From Moritella sp. PE36 (GTDB taxonomy: Bacteria; Pseudomonadota; Gammaproteobacteria; Enterobacterales; Moritellaceae), in NCBI RefSeq assembly GCF_000170855.1, contig NZ_ABCQ01000005.1, forward strand, positions 62,001-126,000: DNA of 64,000 nucleotides, read 5' to 3'. A program made the position numbers and the translations under genes. Each line of letters begins with the position of its first letter. Positions within the stretch are counted from its first letter, which is position 1. The notes below the pieces were generated by a model. It was not told the origin of the DNA. It saw only the letters and a program-made list of their open reading frames with translations, and searched no databases. Positions 35,706 through 45,675 of the stretch are shown here, in pieces.

Positions 35706-35777
35706 TACGCATTCCTTTTATGCCTTGAACTGTTAACTTCAGTGTAAGGCTTTTATCATTAAATGGAAGTAGATAAG

Positions 35778-36023
35778 TTAAAAATCACCTTGAATTAGTT
35801 TTTGATAAATCTGATCTTTTAAGGCAACTCGGCGACTTTTTAATTCGCTAAAGTGGCTGTCTGTGGTGGGGATATCACTGGCTTCAAGCCCGTAAATATG
35901 ATGATCGAGTTTATGATATTCTTTGGCGAGGGCGGAAAATTCGGGATCATCGCTTTTTAATTTGGCGATATCGATGGCATGCTCTGGAAATTCGTGTGGA
36001 AGAGGATGTTTTTCATTTTGCAT
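35778..36023 (-). CDS. YdcH/DUF465 small helical protein
   Basis: Eighty-one residues: HPLPHEFPEHAIDIAKLKSDDPEFSALAKEYHKLDHHIYGLE, followed by a second helix ending KDQIYQKLIQG. This is the DUF465 (YdcH) helical hairpin family. Function unknown. It is transcribed alone or with cobO-yceH, 72 bases upstream of cobO. Confidence 0.87.
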   Translation of the reverse strand: MQNEKHPLPHEFPEHAIDIAKLKSDDPEFSALAKEYHKLDHHIYGLEASDIPTTDSHFSELKSRRVALKDQIYQKLIQGDF

Positions 36024-36087
36024 TATGATGACCTTGTAGTGATGAACGGATCCTTTTTAGTTTAGTCGAACCCGTTCATTGCGGCAT

Positions 36088-37290
36088 TTAATGCGTTGTT
36101 TGTTCCTGGTGCCAGTGATCAAGACGTGGCGTTAGCATGATGGCCAGTAATACCAGCGATAAACCACCCATCAAGACGATCACTGCGTAAGGGGCTGTTA
36201 AATCAGTTTGTTGGATTAATCCGGCAAGCAATGCTGCACCACTCATTTGGATACAACCTAACATAGCCGCGGCTGTGCCTGCGCGTTCGCCAAATGCGGC
36301 CAATGCCATGCTTGTTGCTGGCCCTAGCAATAAGGCAAAACCAATGCAAAGCAACATCATAGGTAACATAAAGCTAAAGGCTGCAGCCATACCCACTGTT
36401 GGTCCCCATTGTTGAACTGCAAGTTGTAATGCCGCTGATGATAACAAGGCAAACAGGGCAATAATAACCGTGGGGCGATTACCAAAGCGTTTGATCACTA
36501 AAGGTGCAGCAAAACAAGCGGCGATATTCACGATGGCATTCAGACCAAATAAAGCACTAAACTCTAACTCTGCGATGCCTAAATTGCGGATCAGCCAATC
36601 GGGTGCATAGGATACATAGGTTAAAATTGAAGCCATACCAACCATGCAAGCAACGGCATAAAACATAAAGTGCGAGTCGTGTAATACTGGTTTAAAGCGA
36701 TCCCAGTGATAAAGCGAACCTGAGGTGTCGGTATTATCGGGGCGCGTTTCTGGTAACTTGTTAATGATCAACGCCAGTATAATTAAGCCGTATATCGCCA
36801 TGAAGATAAAGGTAGAGCGCCAGCCAAACTGCAGTGCTAACAGACCACCTAAGGTTGGTGCTAATGCTGGGATAACACAAATCACACCATTCAAATAACT
36901 GTAATAATGCGCGCTTACTTTAGAATCAAAGCTATCGCGCACAGCACTAAATACCACGATTGAAGTGGCACAAGCGGCGATACCTTGTAATACACGCGCT
37001 ATTTGTAACCAATGAAATTCAGCGGCACCAGCGGCAAGCAGACTGCTTAAGCAATACAGTATGACCCCGCCAATCGCGACAGGACGGCGACCAAAACGAT
37101 CGGCCAGTGGCCCAATTAATATCTGACCAACACCCATGGCAAATAAGAATAAGATTAACGTTGATTGCATTTCACTTGAGGACACCTGAAACTCGGTTGC
37201 CATGGTCGGCATAGAGGGCAGGTAGATATCGATGGCGAGGGGGCTTAACACCACCATAGCCATTAAAATAGGTAATATATTTCGGCGCAT
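36088..37290 (-). CDS. Bcr/CflA-family multidrug efflux MFS transporter
   Basis: A 400-residue, 12-helix major facilitator protein with the drug-H+ antiporter features LSPLAIDIYLPSMPTMATEF at the start and GPLADRFGRRPVAIGG (motif A) after helix 2. This is typical of Bcr/CflA. The open frame extends to 37371, but MRRNILPILMAMVVLSPLAID at 37290 matches the family start. It is divergent from a LysR gene 108 bases away, the likely regulator. The exported compound is unknown. Confidence 0.92.
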   Translation of the reverse strand: MRRNILPILMAMVVLSPLAIDIYLPSMPTMATEFQVSSSEMQSTLILFLFAMGVGQILIGPLADRFGRRPVAIGGVILYCLSSLLAAGAAEFHWLQIARVLQGIAACATSIVVFSAVRDSFDSKVSAHYYSYLNGVICVIPALAPTLGGLLALQFGWRSTFIFMAIYGLIILALIINKLPETRPDNTDTSGSLYHWDRFKPVLHDSHFMFYAVACMVGMASILTYVSYAPDWLIRNLGIAELEFSALFGLNAIVNIAACFAAPLVIKRFGNRPTVIIALFALLSSAALQLAVQQWGPTVGMAAAFSFMLPMMLLCIGFALLLGPATSMALAAFGERAGTAAAMLGCIQMSGAALLAGLIQQTDLTAPYAVIVLMGGLSLVLLAIMLTPRLDHWHQEQTTH

Positions 37291-37398
37291 TGTTATTCTC
37301 AAATAAAAGCATGGATTAATGCCGGGCAGTTTACGTAAAGCATGATATGAATGGAAGTGGTATAATTTCAATACTGAATTTCCTTTAAGGAATATCTT

Positions 37399-38367
37399 AT
37401 GAATTTAGATAACCTCGCCAAAATAGATCTTAATTTATTGGTGATATTACAAATATTACTCGAAGAAGAAAGCGTAACGCGTGCTGCGAATCGCTTGCAT
37501 TTGAGTCAATCGGCGTTAAGTAAAAGCCTTAATCGTTTGCGGGATACCTTGGGTGATCCGTTATTCTTGCGTACCGCTCATGGCCTGAAACCTACGGCGC
37601 ATGCGTTGCAATTAAAAGCCCAACTACCAACCCTATTGCAGGGCTTATATCAGATAAGTCTACCGCCGAGTTTTACCCCCGCGACCAGCCATCGGCAGTT
37701 TTCGTTTGCGATGTTAGAAAGCGCCTACGAAACTTCGTTACCTTATTATATCGGCCCGATCTTATCGCAAGCCCCGCAGCTTAATTTAGAAATTTACGGT
37801 TGGAATGAAAAATCATTATTAGACTTACAGCAAGGGCAAATTGATTTTGGTATTACCGCCAGAGAATTACACCCAACGGCGGATTTTCGTTTGAATAATT
37901 TGCCTGATGGCATTGCCCATCAACGTTTATTTACTGATAACCAGGTGTGTCTAGTGCGTCGTGATCATCCCGTGTTCGCGATAATTAATGCGGATGAGAA
38001 TGCTGGATCTTGGGATTTAGAGACTTATTTAGCGATGTCACATGTGCAAGTACGTTGTGAAGGTAATGACTGGTGGTTATTGGATTATCAATTAGCCGAA
38101 TCAGGACAGCATCGTCATATCTGCGCGACGTTACCAGACTTTTACGGTGCCGCCAGTGTTTGCGCGAACAGTGATCTGGTATTGACCTTACCGTCGAGTT
38201 TTGTGCCTCAAGCGCAGAAATTATATGGTTTGGTGCAGTTACCTTTGCCGATAGATTTTTCTTCGCTAGTGTATGTGCTGTTATGGCATGAACGTAATAA
38301 TGATGAACCCGGGCATAAGTGGGTAAGGGAAACCATATGTGAAAATATTGAAAAGGCACGAGGTTGA
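37399..38367 (+). CDS. LysR-family transcriptional regulator
   Basis: A 322-residue LysR regulator: LDLNLLVILQILLEEESVTRAANRLHLSQSALSKSLNRLRDTLGDPLFLR is the N-terminal winged helix, close to the NodD/LeuO-like branch. The effector domain has typical alternation. AAGGAA lies before the ATG. It faces away from the MFS transporter and is the likely controller of it. A terminator follows. Confidence 0.9.
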   Translation: MNLDNLAKIDLNLLVILQILLEEESVTRAANRLHLSQSALSKSLNRLRDTLGDPLFLRTAHGLKPTAHALQLKAQLPTLLQGLYQISLPPSFTPATSHRQFSFAMLESAYETSLPYYIGPILSQAPQLNLEIYGWNEKSLLDLQQGQIDFGITARELHPTADFRLNNLPDGIAHQRLFTDNQVCLVRRDHPVFAIINADENAGSWDLETYLAMSHVQVRCEGNDWWLLDYQLAESGQHRHICATLPDFYGAASVCANSDLVLTLPSSFVPQAQKLYGLVQLPLPIDFSSLVYVLLWHERNNDEPGHKWVRETICENIEKARG

Positions 38368-38370
38368 TTG

Positions 38371-38401
38371 AATACCGCAGCCAAGTTACCCCTGCGGTAT
38401 T
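38371..38401. terminator. Terminator between LysR gene and acyltransferase
   Basis: AATACCGCAG / CTGCGGTATT with an 11-base loop, between two convergent genes. Confidence 0.8.
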
Positions 38402-38414
38402 TATGCGTGTTTAT

Positions 38415-40343
38415 TTAGTCCCAGATTTGTTTGAATGCGGGCATAATATATTGACCACCTTCTTCATTAAGGTGGTCGTCATCAGAATATAATACGGTGC
38501 CGATATAGTCACCGTAACAGGCTTTATCATCACAGAGGTAAGGCGTTGGGTCGATAATTTTAACGCCACACTTTAGCGCCATTTTATCCTGGATTTGCCA
38601 CGCCAGTTGGTGTCTTTTTTGATAATCATCTAAGCTAATTGAAACGCGTTTGGTGGTATCTCCGGTCATTAAATCACGCATCTTTTGGTTATATACGTTA
38701 GTAATGAGTTCTGGTGTCGGTCTTACAACATACACGGGATTACTCTTCGCAAACTCACATGCTGTATTTATCATGCCTTCGGTAATTGATTGTCGATAGG
38801 CATCGTTGCGTTCTGAAAATGTTTCTCCAACAAATCGTTTTGGCTTAGTGGCTGTTTTTTCATTACGGCCATATAGGCTTTGAGATGTACGATTGACAAT
38901 AATAATGGGTACATTTTTATATTTTTCTTTGGCTTCTTTTAGCGCGTAATTTACAAAATCACCGCATCCTGTCCCTTTCATCCCTCTACTTATCTCATAC
39001 AATCCATCGATAGTTGGACACATTTTCATACTCCAATCTAATACAGATTGGTTAGGCATCGCTCTGCCTATCGCACTTACGATTGCACTTGCATGGCTAT
39101 CCCCAATCACGATGGCGCCGAGTTCGCCTTCGCCATAAACACATTCAGGCATTTTTTTATTCCAATGGCCGTTACAACGACCTGGTTTACCTTCATAAGT
39201 TGAAGTTTGCATAAACGAAATTAACTTATCTGATAGACGATAGTGCGAATAAATATGTTCTTTCGCTAAGCCCGCTAATATGGCGATGCCGAATACCATT
39301 AATAATGGTTTGTATAATAATATGTTTTTAAGATTTAAATTCGCTGGATTTACATTGGATTGCTCAATATAACGGTAGCTTAAAAAACCCAGTAAGATTG
39401 ATAGCGGAGCGCCAATATAGAGCCAATTTGTTCCTAGTGATAAGTAAATTCCCAATACCGATAGCGGCCAATGCCATAAATAAATAGAGTAAGACCAGAG
39501 ACCTATTTTTTGAAAGATAGGATTATCGGTAAATATACTGTGTTGGCGGTTTGCTTGAAGAATACAGAACGTACCTAACACGGGGATTAATGCTAAATAA
39601 CCGGGCCACGGAGTATTTTTCGAAATGAATAGATAAGCGATAACGATTAAACTAATCCCTATTATTTCTAATCGTGCTTTATTTTTACTATTTAAATATT
39701 GCAATGGGAATAGGAATGCAATGCCGCCTAGCATCATTTCCCATGCGCGACTTGGCAGTAAATAGTAAGCTAATTCAGGCGTTTGGTATGTCGAATATAC
39801 GCTATAAATCAAACTGATTATTGTGCCAATCAGTATCGTTATTTTTAGTTGAGATAAAGAGAATACTTTTTTTAGGCAAACTAGTATTAATGGGTAAATA
39901 ATATAAAATTGCCATTCCGCAGATAAAGACCAAGTATGTAATAACCAACGCTCTTTCGAGGTTGCATCAAAATAACCTGCATCGCCACCATAAAAGAAAT
40001 TTGAGATGAAGACGATACTATTCAAAGTATCATTTGATAGCGTTTTATAATCCGCAGGTGTGAGATAAAACCAGCCTATAGCAAGCGTTGTTAAGCAAAG
40101 CATTGCTAATGCAGGAATAATTCGATTGGCTCTGGCTTTGTAAAATGTACCTAAAGAAAAAGTATTTTTGTCAAAACCGTTGAAAATAATGCGGGTCATT
40201 AAAAAACCGGAGATAACAAAAAAGATATCTACGCCAGCAAACCCTCCCGGTAATAATTCCGGAGCGAAATGAAATAATACTACGGCTAAAACAGCAATTG
40301 CCCTTAACCCATTTATGTCTGTTCTGAACTGCACAATACTCAT
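38415..40343 (-). CDS. Acyltransferase family 3 protein with SGNH domain (OafA-like)
   Basis: A 642-residue protein. The N-terminal 350 residues are an acyltransferase-3 domain with about ten membrane helices and the motif FRTDINGLRAIAVLAVVLFHF (essential Arg and His) plus GVDIFFVISGFLM. The C-terminal part is a periplasmic SGNH hydrolase-like domain with IGDSHASAI (nucleophile Ser) and DDDHLNEEGG (Asp and His). Such proteins O-acetylate lipopolysaccharide or other surface sugars. The gene is more AT-rich in appearance than its neighbours, compatible with transfer. No other surface polysaccharide gene is next to it. Confidence 0.92.
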   Translation of the reverse strand: MSIVQFRTDINGLRAIAVLAVVLFHFAPELLPGGFAGVDIFFVISGFLMTRIIFNGFDKNTFSLGTFYKARANRIIPALAMLCLTTLAIGWFYLTPADYKTLSNDTLNSIVFISNFFYGGDAGYFDATSKERWLLHTWSLSAEWQFYIIYPLILVCLKKVFSLSQLKITILIGTIISLIYSVYSTYQTPELAYYLLPSRAWEMMLGGIAFLFPLQYLNSKNKARLEIIGISLIVIAYLFISKNTPWPGYLALIPVLGTFCILQANRQHSIFTDNPIFQKIGLWSYSIYLWHWPLSVLGIYLSLGTNWLYIGAPLSILLGFLSYRYIEQSNVNPANLNLKNILLYKPLLMVFGIAILAGLAKEHIYSHYRLSDKLISFMQTSTYEGKPGRCNGHWNKKMPECVYGEGELGAIVIGDSHASAIVSAIGRAMPNQSVLDWSMKMCPTIDGLYEISRGMKGTGCGDFVNYALKEAKEKYKNVPIIIVNRTSQSLYGRNEKTATKPKRFVGETFSERNDAYRQSITEGMINTACEFAKSNPVYVVRPTPELITNVYNQKMRDLMTGDTTKRVSISLDDYQKRHQLAWQIQDKMALKCGVKIIDPTPYLCDDKACYGDYIGTVLYSDDDHLNEEGGQYIMPAFKQIWD

Positions 40344-40630
40344 CCCTGATTATAATTTCACGAGAGTCTAGCATTTAAAAAAATCCATTTCCTAACCGAT
40401 TTACGTTAGTGTGAACTTACTTTTTCCCGTGTATTACGCTTGTGAATTTTATGTTTAGAATGAACTTTATGAACTTATTTTTATGGCTCTGTAAACGTTA
40501 TGGTTTATATGTATAAGGAGTGTTTAAATATTATTTTTGGTGGTGTGGAAGTAGAGTGAAGTGTACGTTTTTATTTTTATTTTATGGTTGGTAACCCCCC
40601 CTAAGTTAGATGAACTTAAGGTGGTTAGCG

Positions 40631-41683
40631 TTAATCTACCGTTTTAACCGGAAAGGCATGCTCGCCGAGTACTTTGCCGTTAACTGACTTGCCGTAATAA
40701 CCTTGATGGTTATGATACTGTGCTTGGTTGGCTTTTAAGTCACCGCTAAAGCGTGGATCTTGTGGGCGTTCATGGCTATTCATAAATGCGGCTACATCCC
40801 ATGCTTGTTGTTTACTTAACTGCACACTTTTACCCAGCGGCATGTTTTCATAAATGAAGTAGGCCGCGGTATTGATACGGTGCATACCTGCGCCCCAGTT
40901 GAACGCGTCTTTGCCCCACAGTGGCGGGAATGATTGTACGTCATCTTGTTTCAAGCCTTGGCCGCTATCACCATGGCAATTAGCACAGGTTTGTTTATAC
41001 ACCACTTCACCACGTTCGATAGACGGTGTTTCGGCTGGTTTAGCCAGTTTTGGATAACCACGCCCGGCGAGTTTGTTACGCTGCTCAATCGGTAACGCTT
41101 GCGCTATCTGAGCTGGTAAAACAAATGCATCGGCTTTGCCACCCAGTTGTACCACAGCATCGCTCATTTCTGGAATAGGAGTGCTGTGCATATCGTATTT
41201 ATCTAACAAACCGCCCATTGCTAACCAATATGAATAGGCGGTTAATGCGACTAGTTCTGGTGAGTCGACTGCCGGTGCTACACCGTTCATCGAATATTTA
41301 AAGCAGCCTTGGATACGCTCTGCGTAAGTATTCACTTTATCGTTCTTTTTTCGGTACGCCGGATAAGACATGAACGCGCCCCATAATGGCGCTGAGTTGG
41401 CTTTCATGCCCGCTTGCATGTGGCAGTTGGCACAGTTTTGTTCGTTCCCTACATATTGACCACGCATAGGTTGCGAGTTAACGAATAATGAATAACCTAG
41501 TTTTACTTTATTGCCAAACTCGGTATCTGGGATGGTGGCTAAATCACGCGGCACTAAGTATTCACTGCTCGCCGCTTTGGCATGGGCTGGCAATTCGGTT
41601 TGGCGATCGGGTAAGTTAGCATCTGCGTTGGCAAACGTTGTTAACAATAAACCTGCGCTAATGATGAGAGATAATTTTTTCAT
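40631..41683 (-). CDS. tsdA: Dihaem cytochrome c, TsdA-like thiosulfate dehydrogenase
   Basis: A 350-residue periplasmic protein with a signal peptide (residues 1-20) and two c-type haem sites CANCH at residues 84-88 and 233-237. The segment QGCFKYSMNG (Cys127) sits where TsdA has its unusual axial cysteine, and NMPLG supplies a likely methionine ligand for haem 2. TsdA joins two thiosulfates to tetrathionate and, in some bacteria, runs in reverse. The gene lies 9 bases after a c4-type cytochrome, next to the ttr genes, which supports a sulfur role. Direction in vivo is unknown. Confidence 0.85.
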   Translation of the reverse strand: MKKLSLIISAGLLLTTFANADANLPDRQTELPAHAKAASSEYLVPRDLATIPDTEFGNKVKLGYSLFVNSQPMRGQYVGNEQNCANCHMQAGMKANSAPLWGAFMSYPAYRKKNDKVNTYAERIQGCFKYSMNGVAPAVDSPELVALTAYSYWLAMGGLLDKYDMHSTPIPEMSDAVVQLGGKADAFVLPAQIAQALPIEQRNKLAGRGYPKLAKPAETPSIERGEVVYKQTCANCHGDSGQGLKQDDVQSFPPLWGKDAFNWGAGMHRINTAAYFIYENMPLGKSVQLSKQQAWDVAAFMNSHERPQDPRFSGDLKANQAQYHNHQGYYGKSVNGKVLGEHAFPVKTVD

Positions 41684-41692
41684 GGGATAACC

Positions 41693-42307
41693 TTATTTTA
41701 TCGTCGCAAAATATTGTGCAAGCTGTTGAATTTCTGTTGCTGTTAATTGCTGCGCTATGGTTGCCATGACATTGTTATGATTACCGCTGCGCTGCTTGGT
41801 TTGCCATGCGATTAACTGTTGGCTGATATAATCGGCATGTTGACTGGCTAAGCGCGGAAAGTGCTCAACACCCAAACCACTAGGGCCATGACAAGTGGCA
41901 CAGGCGGGAATGTTACGCTCCCTATCACCTTGGTAAACGAGTTTTCGTGCCGGGTCGGTAATGATGACGTTATCACCACGTTTTTCGATATTACTGATTG
42001 CTGGTGCAGGCAAGGCGGCAAAAAATGCCGAGACTTCTTGTACTGCTTCTGGCGTTGCTAACATCATTGCCATCGAGGTCATTAATGGACTTTTGCGCTG
42101 ACCATTTTTAAAATTATTAATTTGTTCGACGAGATGATTTTCATCCATACCCGCGATCATTGGTGCTAGGTTGGGGTTACCTAAACCATTCATACCATGG
42201 CAACTCGCGCATACCATTGCGGCTGGTGGCGTAGCTAATGCGGGCGTTGCAGAAAGCAACAAAGCACTGATGCTTATTAAGCTGTGAATGAGTTTTTTTA
42301 TGGGCAT
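41693..42307 (-). CDS. tsdB: Dihaem cytochrome c4-type protein, TsdB-like electron carrier
   Basis: A 204-residue periplasmic protein: signal peptide (MPIKKLIHSLISISALLLSATPALA), haem sites CASCHG near residue 33 and CATCHG near residue 130, each followed by methionine-rich ligand regions (MTSMAMM, NNVMATI). It is built like two cytochrome c4 halves, as TsdB is. I use the ATG at 42307 because GGAG lies at the right distance and a signal peptide starts there; the longer frame adds 19 residues. It likely moves electrons to or from the TsdA-like partner encoded just after it. Confidence 0.82.
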   Translation of the reverse strand: MPIKKLIHSLISISALLLSATPALATPPAAMVCASCHGMNGLGNPNLAPMIAGMDENHLVEQINNFKNGQRKSPLMTSMAMMLATPEAVQEVSAFFAALPAPAISNIEKRGDNVIITDPARKLVYQGDRERNIPACATCHGPSGLGVEHFPRLASQHADYISQQLIAWQTKQRSGNHNNVMATIAQQLTATEIQQLAQYFATIK

Positions 42308-42441
42308 GGGATATCTCCAAGTGAGTGAACTGTTTGCAGAGTTAATGTCATTATTACTAATCACTGGTCATTATTATTTTTATTATCTTTATGAGCAGAA
42401 ATAGAGCGTGGCTAGTCTGGCGGTTTGAAAAAAGGAAAGAT

Positions 42442-42458
42442 ATTGTGGTTATCCACAT
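42442..42458. promoter_or_regulatory. Palindrome before the tsd genes, shared with the ttr promoter
   Basis: ATTGTGGTTATCCACAT contains TGTGG-N4-CCACA and differs by a single base from the sequence in the ttrB/ttrS intergenic region (47641-47657). A shared regulator, most simply TtrR, is inferred. The right half alone (TTATCCACA) also reads as a DnaA box. Confidence 0.6.
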
Positions 42459-42497
42459 AAATTAGAGGGTTTTGTGATGAGGCTTACAGTTGTTATT

Positions 42498-42535
42498 AAT
42501 AAGCCCACTGTCGCGGGTACGACAGTGGGCTTATT
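42498..42535. terminator. Perfect 16-base hairpin between ttrA and tsdB
   Basis: AATAAGCCCACTGTCG and CGACAGTGGGCTTATT pair perfectly around six bases. It lies after the ttrA stop on the minus strand and separates the ttr and tsd units. T residues are mostly on the plus-strand side, so its strength for ttrA is uncertain. Confidence 0.72.
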
Positions 42536-42583
42536 TTATTAAGTCTATTCGATAACTAGGCCTATTTATTAATCTTCTGCATT

Positions 42584-45500
42584 TTAGCTCAGGCTAATTT
42601 TAGCAGGCAGTGCTTGTCTTGCCGCAGCGCCTACAACCCAGTCAAGGAGTACACCTTTACCTTCACGGGTCGGGTCGATTAAGCCGATATCATTGATATT
42701 CACCCCATCATTGGATTTCATTTTTACTGGCTGTTGTTTATCGCCAATCCAATGGGCACGTTCGCCGAGTTCGGTATGGCCAAAGCCGTGTTCAAAACCG
42801 AGTGTGCCGGGTTTAACGCCATCGACCAATAATGCCATGGCTTGCGTGGCGCTGGTTGGCGTAGTGATGGTGAACATCGCTCCTGTGGTTAAGCCTATTT
42901 TGGCGGCATCGCTTGGATGTATGTAGACCGGATTCACGCCTTTAATCGAATTTAACCGCGGTGACAGGTTTGATACTGCACTGTGAATATTGGATTTAAA
43001 GTTAGTTAAGGTAAACGGCCATTCACTCGCTGGGTATTTTTCGTCTAACGGTGTGCCGTCGGCTAATTTTTGTGGATACCAAGTAGGGCAACCAGAATAA
43101 TACTCACCGGTCATGGTATTACGCGAGGTACCGACCTTTTCATTCCAGATCGCTAACGGTTTTTTCCATTGGTATTTCATTTCGTCGCCTTTGTAGGCTT
43201 CGGTCGCATCTTCAAAGCGGCCACCACGAGCAAAGATAAACGCGACTTTACCGAGTTCTTCCGGTGTCAGCACCCGTTGCATAGCTGGTAACAAGCGTTC
43301 TAATCCAGACAAGACCATGTCTTCACTACTGGCAGCGGGAACGCCATTGGCGACATAAGCTAAATTGGCCGCAGAGCGCAAGTAAAAATCTTCAGCGTTG
43401 TGAATACCGTGCCAATTACCTTGGTTGTCAGAAATGGCGTTATCACCAAATCCACCCAACTGTATCTTTTTAGCGATATCAATTAGGAAGTTTTCTAAAT
43501 TGATTGCACGGCCATCCGCGGTTTTTTCCGTTAAGGCATTCACAATCGGCCAGCGCGCGGTTACTGTTTTAGTCGGTACGCCATGCCAAGGTGTCGTCAT
43601 GCCCCAGCTTTCATACGTGACTGTGTCCGGCACGATGTAATCGGATAAGGCTGTGGTTTCATTAATGAAAGCATCAACAGATACAATCAGGGGTAATTGT
43701 TTTGGATCTTTTAATTTATCACCCAGTAAGTTGGCTAACCCTGGTACGCCATACATCGGATTCGCCATGTGATTGATCCAGGCTTTAGCACGATACGGAT
43801 AACCATCAACAGCAGCAGATAAATGTTCTGTTAGCAGCGGCGCAGAGATCGGGTACCAAGGTGATCGTGTTGGATAGGGCGACTCACCTGCGGCCACACG
43901 ACGTTTATATTCACTGGTTTTGTGGTACGGGAATTTACTGCGCGATAAAAAGATCCCTTTTGGTTTTACCTTGTTCTTAAATTTGGTGAAATCGTAACGA
44001 GGGCCTTTACCGGATGTTGGATAACCGCCCGATTTTGCCATTACCCCGCCTTTTAGATTGATATTACCAATCAGCGCGTTAAGCATCAGGATGGTATATG
44101 CATTGTAGAAACCATTGCTGTGCATGTTGCCACCATGGCTATCGACAACGGCTTTAGTACCGTGGCTAGTAAAGCGTTTCGCCAGTGCGGTGATCGTCGC
44201 CACCGGAATATCACACTGAGTGCTGTAGAAATCAAGATCGTGTGTAAATGCCGATTCTTTTAAGTGCTGCAGTGATGATTTAACCTGTACGTCACCTTGT
44301 TTGGTGGTGACCACTTGATCAACAAATAGTTGCGCTGGTTGATCTTGAGTATGTACCGATAGATCACCGCTTTGGGCATCGACGATCACATACGGATCTG
44401 CTTCTGACAGTGCTGTGCCAGTAAAGCCAAGATCGACTTCTGAAGCACGCAGGAAAAAACCGTAGCGTGGATGATCTTTATCGCTGATCACCAAATGTGT
44501 GGCATTACACCAATGCGCCGTGCCTGCGGTTTTCATCGCGTTCGGTCCCGGCTGGGTTAAGAAGGTGTTATTAAATTTATCATTGGCTAATATCCATTGG
44601 ATCATACCGAGTACTAATGCGGAATCAGTACCGGGTTTGATCGGCAGCCAGTTGTTATTATCACCCGCGGCCAAGCTTGATGATATAGGTAGCGCTGGTG
44701 ATACCACTGTATAGCTAAAGTTACCTTTAGTGCGGGCTGTCGCTAACTGACGTGCTTGGCGTTTAAAGGGGTTACCGGCTTGCGCTGGTGACATACCGAT
44801 ATACAGGGCAAATTCACAGTTTTCTAGATCTGGCTTAACATGGGCGAATTTATTTAAATCATTCATTAACGCGCCGGAACCAGCACGGAAACCATAACCA
44901 CAGTATGAACCATGATGACCAAAGTTACGGGTACCATAACTATTAAAAGCAAAACGTTTAAATAGATCGTCACGGCCTTCATTACCGGCATTGGTCATTA
45001 ATAACTGGTTGGCTTTCGGGCCATATTCCGGATTGAGTGGATCGAGTGGGGTTTTCACATCGCGGATCGCGCGTAAGCCGTCCACATGACCTTCACCAAA
45101 CAGATCGCCACCTTCAACTACTTCTTCGAGTAGTTGTTCGTAGCTGATCGGGATCCATTTACCTTCACCACGGTTACCGACACGTTTTAACGGTTGGGTG
45201 ATCCGATACGGGCTTTTACGAATTTCCATCATGCCATTACCACGGGCACAGGCCGTTGAGCGACCGTCTAATCCAGCTTCTCCAGCCATGCCGATATAAG
45301 CGTCTTTTACCGGGGTATTAAAGGGGATCTGATGTTCGTTTGATAATGGGTGATAAGGGTTACCGGAAATACGTAAGATCTCATCACTGGCATTGTCGAT
45401 ACGTACGCGTAACCCACACAGGGTCCAGCAACCAAAACACATCGATGGTGCCACACGTTGCGCCGGGTTATTAATTAGTTTACCCGTTTCTGTGACTTTA

Positions 45501-45673
45501 TATTCAGGGCTTAATGAATTACCAAAATGCGGGTGTTTGGTCTTTTCTCCGGCAGTACCGTCGATAAGGCCATGTACCGCGTGCGATGTAGTGGTTGCGT
45601 AACCCGCTGCGAAAGCGCCAGCACCACCCACAGCAAGACCTGCTTTCAGAAATTGACGACGTTTGTTATCCAT
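42584..45673 (-). CDS. ttrA: Tetrathionate reductase catalytic subunit TtrA
   Basis: TtrA is the molybdopterin subunit that reduces tetrathionate to thiosulfate in the periplasm. The 1029-residue protein starts with a Tat-type leader (KRRQFLKAGLAVGGAGAFAAG), has an Fe-S motif CFGCWTLC with a fourth Cys in STACARG, the Mo-ligand region HHGSYCGYG, and the C-terminal molybdopterin dinucleotide domain (VNPVYIHPSDAAKIGL). AAGGA lies seven bases before the ATG. It begins two bases after ttrC, so ttrBCA form one operon as in Salmonella. Confidence 0.96.
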   Translation of the reverse strand: MDNKRRQFLKAGLAVGGAGAFAAGYATTTSHAVHGLIDGTAGEKTKHPHFGNSLSPEYKVTETGKLINNPAQRVAPSMCFGCWTLCGLRVRIDNASDEILRISGNPYHPLSNEHQIPFNTPVKDAYIGMAGEAGLDGRSTACARGNGMMEIRKSPYRITQPLKRVGNRGEGKWIPISYEQLLEEVVEGGDLFGEGHVDGLRAIRDVKTPLDPLNPEYGPKANQLLMTNAGNEGRDDLFKRFAFNSYGTRNFGHHGSYCGYGFRAGSGALMNDLNKFAHVKPDLENCEFALYIGMSPAQAGNPFKRQARQLATARTKGNFSYTVVSPALPISSSLAAGDNNNWLPIKPGTDSALVLGMIQWILANDKFNNTFLTQPGPNAMKTAGTAHWCNATHLVISDKDHPRYGFFLRASEVDLGFTGTALSEADPYVIVDAQSGDLSVHTQDQPAQLFVDQVVTTKQGDVQVKSSLQHLKESAFTHDLDFYSTQCDIPVATITALAKRFTSHGTKAVVDSHGGNMHSNGFYNAYTILMLNALIGNINLKGGVMAKSGGYPTSGKGPRYDFTKFKNKVKPKGIFLSRSKFPYHKTSEYKRRVAAGESPYPTRSPWYPISAPLLTEHLSAAVDGYPYRAKAWINHMANPMYGVPGLANLLGDKLKDPKQLPLIVSVDAFINETTALSDYIVPDTVTYESWGMTTPWHGVPTKTVTARWPIVNALTEKTADGRAINLENFLIDIAKKIQLGGFGDNAISDNQGNWHGIHNAEDFYLRSAANLAYVANGVPAASSEDMVLSGLERLLPAMQRVLTPEELGKVAFIFARGGRFEDATEAYKGDEMKYQWKKPLAIWNEKVGTSRNTMTGEYYSGCPTWYPQKLADGTPLDEKYPASEWPFTLTNFKSNIHSAVSNLSPRLNSIKGVNPVYIHPSDAAKIGLTTGAMFTITTPTSATQAMALLVDGVKPGTLGFEHGFGHTELGERAHWIGDKQQPVKMKSNDGVNINDIGLIDPTREGKGVLLDWVVGAAARQALPAKISLS

Positions 45674-45675
45674 AA

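Noticed and set aside
35355-35747. Plus-strand 130-residue frame opposite cobO
   Set aside because: Antisense to a clear corrinoid adenosyltransferase; Phe/His/Ile-rich composition and no ribosome site.
35706-35777. Cobalamin riboswitch before cobO
   Set aside because: Gap of about 70 bases is too short and no riboswitch-like conserved box is visible.
40440-40510. Tiny frame of about 21 codons (MFRMNFMNLFLW...) before the acyltransferase
   Set aside because: No ribosome site and AT-rich surroundings; chance frame is likely.
42442-42458. TTATCCACA as a replication-related DnaA box
   Set aside because: Single box with no cluster, no DnaA or origin genes nearby, and a second near-identical palindrome in the ttr promoter. 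An operator explains both sites better, though the DnaA reading is not excluded.
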